Assembly: GCA_963787195.1 (NCBI GenBank)
Contig: CAWBCI010000072.1
Location: forward strand, 1-26,843
Reading direction: 5' to 3'
Origin: CAWBCI01 sp963787195
GTDB lineage: Bacteria > Bacteroidota > Bacteroidia > Bacteroidales > JAGOPY01
Length of the DNA stretch: 26,843 nucleotides
Shown here in pieces: positions 1 to 7,800 of this stretch; positions within the stretch are counted from its first letter, which is position 1, and every line of letters begins with the position of its first letter. The translations under genes were made by a program, and so were the position numbers. The notes under the pieces are model-generated. The model searched no databases. It was not told the DNA's origin and was given only the letters and a program-made list of their open reading frames with translations.

Positions 1-1144
1 CGAATTCTTTAGGATGCGGGGTAAATACAGAGTTTTCAGGAATAAAGGAAAGCCAGGTTTTATTCTCACCCAGAAGCGTAATAGCATCCGCGTCGAACAA
101 TAGTGGGACGCGTGTATTCTGGATCAACAGCTTTAGAGCATTTTTAGTGCGGATATCGAAGCCTATTCCCGGACCGATAGCAATCGCGTCATAGGGAAAG
201 AGGTCAGGAACCTCTGTGAAGCATTCCTCATCGGGATCAATAGTTACCATAGCCTCGGGAACGGCTGTTTGTATGATAGAATAGCCTTTCTTTGGAATAT
301 GTGCATGAACCAGTCCGACTCCCGAGCGCAGGCAGGCCCGGGCGGCCATTACAGCCGCGCCCATCTTGCCGTATCCCCCTGCTATGAGCAGGGCATGGCC
401 ATAGGTCCCTTTGTGGGAAAATTTACTTCTGTTATGGAGTTTACCTTTAAAATAGTCTCCGGTCACCAGGAAATTATTCACGGCCACATTCCCGATGAAA
501 TCGGCATGAAGCCCGATGGACTTAACGATCCATTCCCCAACATAGGTGTCATTTTCGGCAAACATGAATGCTAACTTGGGAAACTGGAAACTGACGGTAT
601 AATCGGCCTGAATGATGGCAGCCTTTTTCTCAGCGGAATGGCTGTCGCTGAATAGCCCCGAAGGCATATCAACCGCAACCACAACCGCCCCGCTTTGGTT
701 AATATGGCGGATTACATCCGCGAAAAAGCCTTCCACGGGCTTGGAAAGTCCTGAGCCAAATATCGCATCAATGACAAGATCCTCGTTTGAAATCTCCGGA
801 AGTTCTTTCCCTTTTTCCAGTTCAAGAACCTCGGCCCCGGCAACCAGGTTCAACCTATCCAGGTTAATAGTAAAATCTTCCGAAGCTTTAGAAGAGGTCC
901 TGACTATGTATATAAAAACTTTATATCCTTCCATTAATAAAAGACGGGCAATCACCAGTCCGTCCCCGCCATTATTCCCCGGTCCGCAGAAAACTCTTAT
1001 AATCTGGTTCTTCTTTAGTCTTTTCACTATCCAACGGTAGCATTTTGTGGCTGCTCTTTCCATCAATTCTATAGAACTAATTGGCTCATTTTTAATTGTA
1101 TAAACATCCGCTTCTCTAATTTTTTCAACCGGTAAAATCTTCAT
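1..1144 (-). CDS. nnr: Bifunctional NAD(P)H-hydrate epimerase/dehydratase (Nnr), 3' end missing
   Basis: The first 381 codons are visible; the gene runs off the left edge. The family repairs hydrated NAD(P)H: an epimerase interconverts the R and S forms and an ADP-dependent dehydratase restores NAD(P)H. The N-terminal YjeF_N half shows the loop GPGNNGGDG at residues 54-62 and VIDAIFGSG near 124-132, with D126 as the likely catalytic Asp. The ribokinase-like half begins near residue 230, with AIGPGIG at 322-328, FDADA at 350-354 and TPHPKE at 375-380. Family members run to about 500 residues, so roughly a quarter is missing. The start ATG at 1144-1142 lies 19 bases after a TAACTTTG -7 motif, which supports it. 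The gene diverges from the RlmD-type gene. Sequence and motifs are seen; the activity is inferred from the family. Confidence 0.93.
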   Translation of the reverse strand, partial: MKILPVEKIREADVYTIKNEPISSIELMERAATKCYRWIVKRLKKNQIIRVFCGPGNNGGDGLVIARLLLMEGYKVFIYIVRTSSKASEDFTINLDRLNLVAGAEVLELEKGKELPEISNEDLVIDAIFGSGLSKPVEGFFADVIRHINQSGAVVVAVDMPSGLFSDSHSAEKKAAIIQADYTVSFQFPKLAFMFAENDTYVGEWIVKSIGLHADFIGNVAVNNFLVTGDYFKGKLHNRSKFSHKGTYGHALLIAGGYGKMGAAVMAARACLRSGVGLVHAHIPKKGYSIIQTAVPEAMVTIDPDEECFTEVPDLFPYDAIAIGPGIGFDIRTKNALKLLIQNTRVPLLFDADAITLLGENKTWLSFIPENSVFTPHPKEF

Positions 1145-1163
1145 GGAAATCCTTTCTTTCTCA

Positions 1164-1171
1164 CAAAGTTA
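1164..1171 (-). promoter_or_regulatory. Bacteroidota-type -7 element for nnr
   Basis: The minus strand reads TAACTTTG, a full match to the Bacteroidota -7 consensus TAnnTTTG, 19 bases upstream of the nnr ATG. No TTTG -33 box is visible at the usual 19-21 base distance; that position falls inside the 1178-1207 palindrome. Confidence 0.55.
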
Positions 1172-1177
1172 ATTATT

Positions 1178-1207
1178 CTCGGGCTACGACTATAGTCGTA
1201 GCCCGAG
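1178..1207. promoter_or_regulatory. Perfect 30-bp palindrome between divergent promoters
   Basis: Two 15-base arms, CTCGGGCTACGACTA and its exact complement, meet with no spacer. The centre lies 25 bases from the middle of the nnr -7 box and 30 bases from the middle of the rlmD -7 box, so the palindrome covers where both -33 boxes would be. It could be an operator for a shared regulator. As RNA it could fold into a 13-bp stem with a 4-base loop. It sits upstream of both genes, so a terminator role is unlikely. A dispersed repeat is the main alternative. Confidence 0.6.
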
Positions 1208-1218
1208 TTTTAAATTCA

Positions 1219-1226
1219 TACCTTTG
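1219..1226 (+). promoter_or_regulatory. Bacteroidota-type -7 element for the RlmD-family gene
   Basis: TACCTTTG matches TAnnTTTG exactly and ends 17 bases before the ATG at 1244, predicting a leader of only about ten bases. There is no clear TTTG at -33, where the palindrome arm lies instead. Confidence 0.55.
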
Positions 1227-1243
1227 CCGCCGGAGATATTATT

Positions 1244-2680
1244 ATGCAGAAGAAAAAAAACCTGCCTTTGTTAGAGAAGGTCGAAATACTGGATGCCGGG
1301 GCCGAAGGAAAAGCCATAGCCCGGGTGGATAAAATGGTGATATTCATTCCCTACGTAGTTCCCGGGGATGTGGTGGATGTGCAATTGACAAGGAAAAAGA
1401 ACTCCTACGCCGAAGGCTGGGCGGTTAAATTCCATGAATATTCTGACAAAAGGACAGAGCCCCGCTGCGAACATTTCGGATTTTGCGGGGGATGCAAGTG
1501 GCAGAATATGAAGTACAATCAGCAGCTGGTGTATAAGCAGAAACAGGTGAGCGATAACTTCATAAGGATAGGGAAGCTTGAATTTGATGAGATATCCCCT
1601 ATCCTGGCTTCAGAGAAAGAATACTATTACAGGAATAAGCTCGAGTACACTTTTGCAAACCGGAAGTGGTTCCAGGAATACGATCCGGAAAAAAAGGACG
1701 AACTGAATCCCAACGGACTGGGCTTTCACCTTCCCGGCAAATTCGACCGTATCCTGGATATAGAGCATTGCTACCTGCAGCCCGATCCCTCAAATGAGAT
1801 CAGACTGGCGGTAAGGGCTTTCGCCTTGAAGGAAAAACTTGATTTTTATGACGTAAGAAAAAAGGAAGGTTTTCTCAGGAATTTAATCATCCGGAATACG
1901 GGGGCTGGAGATTGGATGCTCATCATGGTTTTTAATAATGAGGATGATGAAAGAATAGAAAAGATGATGAATTTCATCAGGGATAAATTCCCCCAGGTCA
2001 AATCCCTGATGTATATTATAAATCCCAAGAGAAATGACGATCTCTCCGACCTGGAAGTCAGGCTTTTTAGCGGAGATCCATTTATAACGGAGGAAATGAA
2101 AGCTTTCCGGGAAGGTGATCCTCCCCTTCAGTTCAGGATAGGCCCCCTCTCATTTTTCCAGACCAACACCCGACAGGCCGAAAGACTCTACAGGATAGCC
2201 GCTGACTTTGCCGGTTTCACCGGCAATGAGGTGGTCTACGACCTCTATACCGGAACCGGGACAATTGCCAGTTACATTGCCCGGAGCGTTGCTAAGGTGG
2301 TGGGAATAGAATACGTTGCTTCAGCTATTGAAGACGCAAAGGAAAATGCAAAACTGAACGGCCTGGAGAATACTTCATTTTTTGCCGGAGACATTATAAA
2401 GATCCTGAATGAAGATTTCATACTTGAAAACGGAAAACCCGATATTATAATCACGGACCCGCCCCGCAGCGGGATGCATGAGAAGGTGATAGAACAGATC
2501 CTTTCGATAGCCCCTGAAAAAGTGGTCTATATATCCTGCAACCCCGCCACACAGGCCCGCGACCTGGCAATGATGAAGGAAGCTTATGAGATACGCAAAA
2601 TCCAGCCGGTGGATATGTTCCCACATACGCAGCATGTGGAAAATGTGGTTTTATTGGAAAAAGTGAGTCGTGAGACGTGA
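1244..2680 (+). CDS. rlmD: RNA uracil-C5 methyltransferase, RlmD/TrmA family
   Basis: This enzyme is predicted to methylate C5 of a uridine in 23S rRNA using S-adenosylmethionine. The protein has 478 residues. A TRAM-type RNA-binding domain occupies roughly residues 5-65. Cys75, Cys81 and Cys84 (CGGCKW region), with Cys176, fit the iron-sulfur cluster ligands of RlmD/RumA. The SAM-binding strand and loop YDLYTGTGT is at 332-340, DPPRSG at 405-410, the catalytic Cys432 in SCNP, and the base Glu466 in HTQHVE. The last five codons and the stop lie inside a heptanucleotide repeat, so the conserved protein appears to end near Lys473 and the tail VSRET is repeat-derived. The gene converges with aroK. 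The family is certain. The exact rRNA position cannot be told from sequence, because Bacteroidota often carry paralogues. Confidence 0.93.
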   Translation: MQKKKNLPLLEKVEILDAGAEGKAIARVDKMVIFIPYVVPGDVVDVQLTRKKNSYAEGWAVKFHEYSDKRTEPRCEHFGFCGGCKWQNMKYNQQLVYKQKQVSDNFIRIGKLEFDEISPILASEKEYYYRNKLEYTFANRKWFQEYDPEKKDELNPNGLGFHLPGKFDRILDIEHCYLQPDPSNEIRLAVRAFALKEKLDFYDVRKKEGFLRNLIIRNTGAGDWMLIMVFNNEDDERIEKMMNFIRDKFPQVKSLMYIINPKRNDDLSDLEVRLFSGDPFITEEMKAFREGDPPLQFRIGPLSFFQTNTRQAERLYRIAADFAGFTGNEVVYDLYTGTGTIASYIARSVAKVVGIEYVASAIEDAKENAKLNGLENTSFFAGDIIKILNEDFILENGKPDIIITDPPRSGMHEKVIEQILSIAPEKVVYISCNPATQARDLAMMKEAYEIRKIQPVDMFPHTQHVENVVLLEKVSRET

Positions 2681-2720
2681 GTCGTGAGACGTGAGACGTG
2701 AGATCGTGAGTCGTGACGTG
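2663..2720. repeat. Heptanucleotide repeat tract, GTGAG(A/T)C type
   Basis: Seven units of GTGAGTC or GTGAGAC lie head to tail, one of them expanded to eight bases, followed by a decayed eighth unit. The tract starts exactly at codon 474 of the RlmD-family gene and supplies its last five codons and its TGA stop. Confidence 0.9.
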
Positions 2721-2736
2721 AATAATTGTTCTAAAC

Positions 2737-2757
2737 ACGACTAACGACTAACGACCT
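2737..2757. repeat. Short heptanucleotide repeat, ACGACTA type
   Basis: Two exact ACGACTA units and a third, ACGACCT, overlap the end of aroK. Read on the minus strand the unit is TAGTCGT; it supplies the final Gly-Arg codons and the TAG stop of aroK. It lies 16 bases from the previous tract. Confidence 0.8.
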
Positions 2758-3257
2758 GATCCCCTGATATCTTCAAGAACTTTCGCAAAGGAACCGGGCA
2801 AACCGGCCTGTATCTCAAATTTTGCCTGGCTGTAATATTTCTCCCTTTTCCAGAGATGTTCAAGGATGAATAGTCTTAGCTCTTTACCCTGAAGGCCTTT
2901 TAGTAAGGGACGTTTTGGGGCTTGTTCCGATAGACGTTCGTAAAGGATTTCCAGGCTGCACTTCAGGTAAATCGTAATCCCGGCTTTCTTCATTCTTTCC
3001 ATATTATCAAAAAAACAAGGCGTGCCTCCGCCGGTAGCGATTACAACATTTTCTTCCTCCATTAATTCCAGTAATATTTCCCTTTCCCTTTTCCGGAATT
3101 CTTCTTCCCCTTTATCTTCAAAATATTCACCGATCTTCGTATATCTTCTTTCAAAAATCTCATCCATATCCAGGAATTCCAATCCGAGCTTTTCAGCCAA
3201 TTCCTTCCCGGTCACTGATTTACCGGAAGCCATATATCCGATTATAAAAATTCTCAT
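2748..3257 (-). CDS. aroK: Shikimate kinase
   Basis: This is predicted to phosphorylate shikimate at the 3-hydroxyl with ATP, the fifth step of the chorismate pathway, in the cytoplasm. The 169-residue length is normal. Seen in the sequence are the Walker A loop GYMASGKS at residues 7-14, the substrate-binding Asp pair in LDMDE (Asp30, Asp32), an Arg cluster at 55-57, the GGG loop at 76-78, the lid Arg116 in KRPLL, and Arg138 in WKREKYY. The ATG at 3257 is preceded by AGGAAG, a possible weak ribosome binding site. The last residues, GSGR, and the TAG stop overlap a heptad repeat. The gene stands alone, convergent with the RlmD-family gene and divergent from the large membrane protein gene. 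Confidence 0.95.
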   Translation of the reverse strand: MRIFIIGYMASGKSVTGKELAEKLGLEFLDMDEIFERRYTKIGEYFEDKGEEEFRKREREILLELMEEENVVIATGGGTPCFFDNMERMKKAGITIYLKCSLEILYERLSEQAPKRPLLKGLQGKELRLFILEHLWKREKYYSQAKFEIQAGLPGSFAKVLEDIRGSGR

Positions 3258-3584
3258 CTTCCTAAATCATTCATAATTAATAAAAAAACATCTTCAAAAA
3301 AATAAAAAATACTTATAAAAAAGCTTAAACATTATAGCCCATTTTAATATTTGCTTTCTTCTCGAAATTAGTTCAAAAGCAGTTTAAAAATCATAACAAA
3401 AGGTTAAATAAAGGCTTTTATTGAACAAAAACTCATTTAATACCTTTATAGTTAGACTATTCTGAAGATTAAAATCTTCGCAAACATTTCAGGGCTATAA
3501 TTCAGAAGGTTTTATACGGATTTGGGCGCAGTCATAAATAAACCAGGGGTGATATATTCTCCCTGATCCAATAAAGCGATTGCC
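3258..3584. other. AT-rich divergent intergenic region
   Basis: These 327 bases hold no convincing gene. TACCTTTA at 3441-3448 resembles a plus-strand -7 box (TAnnTTTG with the last base changed), with TTG at 3421-3423 only 17 bases upstream; if used, it gives a leader of about 130 bases for the 1401-residue protein. A small inverted repeat (GAAGATT, AA, AATCTTC) lies at 3464-3479, downstream of that box. Confidence 0.35.
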
Positions 3585-6500
3585 ATGAAATCATTCAAGC
3601 TGACCACCAACCATCTTATACTTGCAGGCACCCTCTTTATTTTAGGCCTTGGGTATTTCCTTTACTTAAAGGTTTACATTCGGGAAAGGGAAAACGACAT
3701 AATTGCCACCCGACTAAGGGTTTTATCTCAAATCGGTAAAAACATAGACGAGAAGGTCACAAGCTATCAAAACAATGCCGATTTGCTGGGGAAAAAACTC
3801 GAAGCCCAGTTCAACAGCACTTATAGTTCCTCATCGCTTGAAAGGGCGCGTATGATCATGGATTCGACCATGAAGAACTTTTCTGACAAGCAATATGTCC
3901 AGGGACTTGAGTTCGTGGACCTTAGCAAGGATGATAATCCGGGGACAGTAAATTATTTTCCGGAACAGGCTGGTTATAAGTATTTCAGGAATATACCCGT
4001 AAAATTGGATGGCCACAACAGGCTTATCACTTTCAGGGTAAAGTATAATTTTCTTTTACAGGGTATATTCTGGAAAGACGTTTTTCATGATTTTGTTCTC
4101 CTGGAAGATTCAGTGGTAGATTACACGACTTTATCATCGAACCTGGTTTTGAATATTGTGCCGGGGAGTTCAGAAAAATCCGGGACCGAATTACAAATAC
4201 ATAATGGAAGTGAACCCCAAAGCATACAGCTTGCTTCCGGCGAGACTTATGATATAAATATTTCCAATATTCCTTACAAGCTTTTCCTGCAACCGGTTTA
4301 TGTAAATAATAAATTAATGTACGCAGGGGGCCTGGTGGAAGAAAGTTCATATGTCAAAGAGAAACATAATATTGCCCTTCGATTGCTGCTGATACTTTCC
4401 TTTGTATTGCTGCTCCTCATCCTGAGCCTTCCCATCATTAAATTAAAAGTCATATCCATAACCGAGATGACCGGGCCTTCCTCAATTATCTTCTCCGCGC
4501 TATCGGTATTCCTGGGCGGCACGCTGACTATCGTATTCGTATATTTCATTTTACAGAATAGTTCCCGCGTCAATATGGTGGATAAACACCTTGCCGACCT
4601 GTCGATGGAAGTTTACAACAATTTCGATACTGAACTAACATCCATTTATAAGGAATTGAATCATTATGACTCGGCCTATGCCTTTATCCGGGCCGGCAGC
4701 CTGAATACGCAAGGAAAAAAATCCGGCAATCCTGTGTACCGAAATAAAAACATGTGGTGGAATATTGAAGAATTGCCTTCGGATTCACTTGCCAAACCCA
4801 GGTATTACAATTATTTTGACTACGTAATGTGGATCGATAAAAATGGCAGGCAGGCATACCAGGTGACCCCTTTTAAAGATTCCACATTGCTGATATCAGT
4901 CAGGGAAAGAGATTATTTTAATAAAGCCGGGGAATGGTTTTTAGGGAAATCGGATACGGATAAATTCATGCTGGAATCCATCGTATCACTGAGAAACAGT
5001 AGTTTTAAAGGGGCCGTATCCATAAGACGAAAATATGGAGATGACCCTTCGGTGATAGCCCTGACTTCCCGGCTATATTCGGTAATCGACCCTATACTTC
5101 CGAAAGACTATCATTTTTGTATCATAGATGAATCCGGCAATGTCTGGTTTCATTCAAATAAAGAAAGGAACCTCCGGGAAAACTTTATACAGGAATGTGA
5201 TAATTCGAAAAAGATTTCAGCAGCCATTTATGCAAATATTTCAAAGCCTATCAATATTAATTATTATAACAAACCCAGAAGGGCTTATATCTGCCCGATT
5301 GACCGGCTGCCACTTTACCTGGTGACCTATTACGACAAGGATGCTGAACAATCTTATCAAACCCAGATATTTACCTTCGATGCCTTCCTGATAAGCCTTC
5401 TTATAGCTTATATTTTTATCATGACGATGGTCATGCTAATAATCGGACATATTACACAGAGGAAATTTGATAAAAACCTGATGGTTGAAATTACCCGCCC
5501 GAAGAAAATGCATGAAAAGCATTATTTAGTATTAAGGAATTTGAATATAGTCATTTCCGTCATTTTCGGAATTATGGCATACAGCATGAACGGTATGCAG
5601 GCTTTATTGGCTGCTTTTATGATGATAAGTGTGAGTTTCGGCTATTCTTATGACAGACTTAACCGGGATGAACCGCCTAAATCAAAGCGCCGGTTTTTTG
5701 CAGGATTTTGTCTTTTTCTTATCCTGCTCTTAAACATGGTTGCTTATTCTGCATTAAACTGGCAACAGTTTGTCTATATCTTGATATTTCAGGCTATAAT
5801 TTACTTTACCATATTTTTGGCTGAAAAGATTTCGGCAGAAAGAAAAATTGTGAAGGACTCGAGATATGCCAGGGGGATAAAGGTATTCCTGGAACGATCT
5901 TTCCCGCGATCAATCCGTTTCAACCAGTCATATCTGGTCAAATATTCCGGATTTCTGCTAAGCATACTGCTTTTATCGGGTATCATGCCATCCCTGAAAT
6001 TCATCCAAAGCACCTACGAATCTGAAAACCAGGTGAGATTGAAACATATCCTGGCTGACCTAATGAAAAAGGAGGATACAAGGGACCAGCAAGTCAATGC
6101 TTATTATTTATCACTGAATCCGACAAAGCATACAGCAGACTTGAAAGCAGCCAGAAAAAAGCTGGGTATTTATACCGATTTTTTGCAGGGAATACACTCA
6201 GCTAAGGGGACTATAACAGGAGCAGAGGTGAGGCCGGCCACACAGTTATGGGATACAATGGTAAGTTTTATGAGACCGGAATATGACGATTATATTTCAG
6301 ATAATAAATACCTGGTATTCAACCCAAGTCATACTGATAGAATGAATTGGGTGCAAAAAGACGGCCAGGTATACCTGAACTATATCAGTAAATCGAATCA
6401 AGCCGGTTCAAAAAATTCAAAATTAAATATCTCAGGAATATTACCATTAAGCAGGGCATTTTTTCCGGAAAGTGAAGGAAGCCTATGGAATCGTATATTA

Positions 6501-7790
6501 ATGAATACTCTCTTCCTGTTAATATCAGCATTGATCCTGATTTTGCTTTTCCGGTTAATTGAATTTACTATATCAAGACTATTTGGTACCCACTATGTGC
6601 ATTGGTATTCACCCTTACCTGTGGCAAATGTCATACGGCAGAAAATTATGTCAGGGGGAAGGGTCATGATCGTCAGGCAGTCGGTTTTCGATGAAAGCGA
6701 TAAACTTTTGTCCGACATTTTCAGCGGCCATGATCAGGGACTGAGCAATGTATTTGAAATACATGACTGGCAGAATGAGGAAGGTGTGAACTTGTCAAAA
6801 AAACTCCTCAGCACTACATCCGAAAAAGAAAACTCGGGGAAACCAGGTGTAAGAAGAGGACATGGGCTGGTTCCCGGGAATTTGATTATCGATCATTTTG
6901 ACGCAGACATTGAACAGCCTTCAACTTTTGAAAATAAGCTGAAGCTATTGGATCAGATGTACCGGATTAAATCCATAAACATTATTGTGCTAACCGATAC
7001 GCATCCTGACAGAATCCTGGAAAATATTCATCAGATTATTTCAGGTGCAAAGGAAAGCGAAGAAAAAACGGAGATATGGCAGGAAAAAGCCCAGGAATTC
7101 ATTTACATTATTAATGAAACGCTCGTGCTTTACCTTCCCATAAATTATCATCACTCGGTAACTGAAAGGACTACACATTGTATAGAAAGCAGCCGTATGG
7201 AGAATTTCAGGCAAATCCTCTGGGATGAGGCCTTTAACAGTAATTATCTTTGGAATTACAAGAGGGCTGTAATCAGGAACCAGAAAACCGATAAGAAGCT
7301 TCCTGAAGATATGCGCCAGGAATTAATAATCCGGCAGTTCAGTGAGCTGGCCCGGAACTATTATCAAAACCTGCTGGCGGCCTGCAGCGACAAAGAGAAG
7401 TATTTACTGGCCGATTTTGCACCGGACCAGATCATGAATCCGAATAATAAGAACACCGTTTTCATTCTCCTGAGAAAAGGCCTCCTGGTTAAAAAATGCG
7501 ACCGGATAAGTTTCATGAATGAGAGCTTCCGCCGCTATGTGATCAAGATCCTTACAAAACCTGTTACCAATGAGCTACAGACCCGTATGAGCGAGGGCCA
7601 TCAAACCTGGAAGGGATACAAGATAGTACTGACCCTGATTATAGTTGCAATCTTCGGATTTATCATGCTGGCAAACCGGGATTTACTGGCAAATATGAAG
7701 GAGATGTTTGTAGCTCTGGGAGGAGGTATCGCAGTGATCACAGGGATACTTGGCTTGATATCGAGCAGAAAAAAGGCCTCGAATGATTGA
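3585..7790 (+). CDS. Very large polytopic membrane protein with three periplasmic domains and a degenerate NTPase-like module
   Basis: I do not recognise a named family. The protein has 1401 residues and about twelve hydrophobic segments: 10-30, 262-288, 300-323, 597-620, 650-667, 669-688, 704-722, 726-746, 786-803, 972-996, 1347-1364 and 1375-1392. The positive-inside rule puts residues 31-261, 324-596 and 804-971 in the periplasm. The second of these looks like a double-Cache sensor (VMWIDKNG at 414-421, RDYF at 442-445, FCIIDESGNVWFHS at 511-524). The cytoplasmic part, 997-1346, has a strand VMIV (1027-1030) where a Walker A loop should follow, but RQSVFDESDK stands in place of GxxxxGK[ST]. 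It also has a Walker B-like NLIIDHFDADI (1099-1109), a sensor-1-like strand INIIVLTDTHP (1131-1141) and a winged-helix-like end (1266-1325). No kinase, cyclase or GGDEF motif is visible. It ends 3 bases from the convergent VWA gene. The role is unknown; a receptor or scaffold is an inference. Confidence 0.85.
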   Translation: MKSFKLTTNHLILAGTLFILGLGYFLYLKVYIRERENDIIATRLRVLSQIGKNIDEKVTSYQNNADLLGKKLEAQFNSTYSSSSLERARMIMDSTMKNFSDKQYVQGLEFVDLSKDDNPGTVNYFPEQAGYKYFRNIPVKLDGHNRLITFRVKYNFLLQGIFWKDVFHDFVLLEDSVVDYTTLSSNLVLNIVPGSSEKSGTELQIHNGSEPQSIQLASGETYDINISNIPYKLFLQPVYVNNKLMYAGGLVEESSYVKEKHNIALRLLLILSFVLLLLILSLPIIKLKVISITEMTGPSSIIFSALSVFLGGTLTIVFVYFILQNSSRVNMVDKHLADLSMEVYNNFDTELTSIYKELNHYDSAYAFIRAGSLNTQGKKSGNPVYRNKNMWWNIEELPSDSLAKPRYYNYFDYVMWIDKNGRQAYQVTPFKDSTLLISVRERDYFNKAGEWFLGKSDTDKFMLESIVSLRNSSFKGAVSIRRKYGDDPSVIALTSRLYSVIDPILPKDYHFCIIDESGNVWFHSNKERNLRENFIQECDNSKKISAAIYANISKPININYYNKPRRAYICPIDRLPLYLVTYYDKDAEQSYQTQIFTFDAFLISLLIAYIFIMTMVMLIIGHITQRKFDKNLMVEITRPKKMHEKHYLVLRNLNIVISVIFGIMAYSMNGMQALLAAFMMISVSFGYSYDRLNRDEPPKSKRRFFAGFCLFLILLLNMVAYSALNWQQFVYILIFQAIIYFTIFLAEKISAERKIVKDSRYARGIKVFLERSFPRSIRFNQSYLVKYSGFLLSILLLSGIMPSLKFIQSTYESENQVRLKHILADLMKKEDTRDQQVNAYYLSLNPTKHTADLKAARKKLGIYTDFLQGIHSAKGTITGAEVRPATQLWDTMVSFMRPEYDDYISDNKYLVFNPSHTDRMNWVQKDGQVYLNYISKSNQAGSKNSKLNISGILPLSRAFFPESEGSLWNRILMNTLFLLISALILILLFRLIEFTISRLFGTHYVHWYSPLPVANVIRQKIMSGGRVMIVRQSVFDESDKLLSDIFSGHDQGLSNVFEIHDWQNEEGVNLSKKLLSTTSEKENSGKPGVRRGHGLVPGNLIIDHFDADIEQPSTFENKLKLLDQMYRIKSINIIVLTDTHPDRILENIHQIISGAKESEEKTEIWQEKAQEFIYIINETLVLYLPINYHHSVTERTTHCIESSRMENFRQILWDEAFNSNYLWNYKRAVIRNQKTDKKLPEDMRQELIIRQFSELARNYYQNLLAACSDKEKYLLADFAPDQIMNPNNKNTVFILLRKGLLVKKCDRISFMNESFRRYVIKILTKPVTNELQTRMSEGHQTWKGYKIVLTLIIVAIFGFIMLANRDLLANMKEMFVALGGGIAVITGILGLISSRKKASND

Positions 7791-7800
7791 TGATCATTCG
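7780..7800. terminator. Hairpin spanning both convergent stop codons
   Basis: CGAATGAT (7780-7787), a 5-base loop and ATCATTCG (7793-7800) form a perfect 8-bp stem. The right arm contains the minus-strand stop, and the plus-strand stop occupies the first bases of the loop. No T-run follows on either strand, so it may be a weak bidirectional stop signal or chance. Confidence 0.35.

Noticed and set aside
269..1040. Two plus-strand reading frames of 101 and 142 codons
   Set aside because: They lie opposite nnr, whose minus-strand translation has clear epimerase and dehydratase motifs over all 381 codons.
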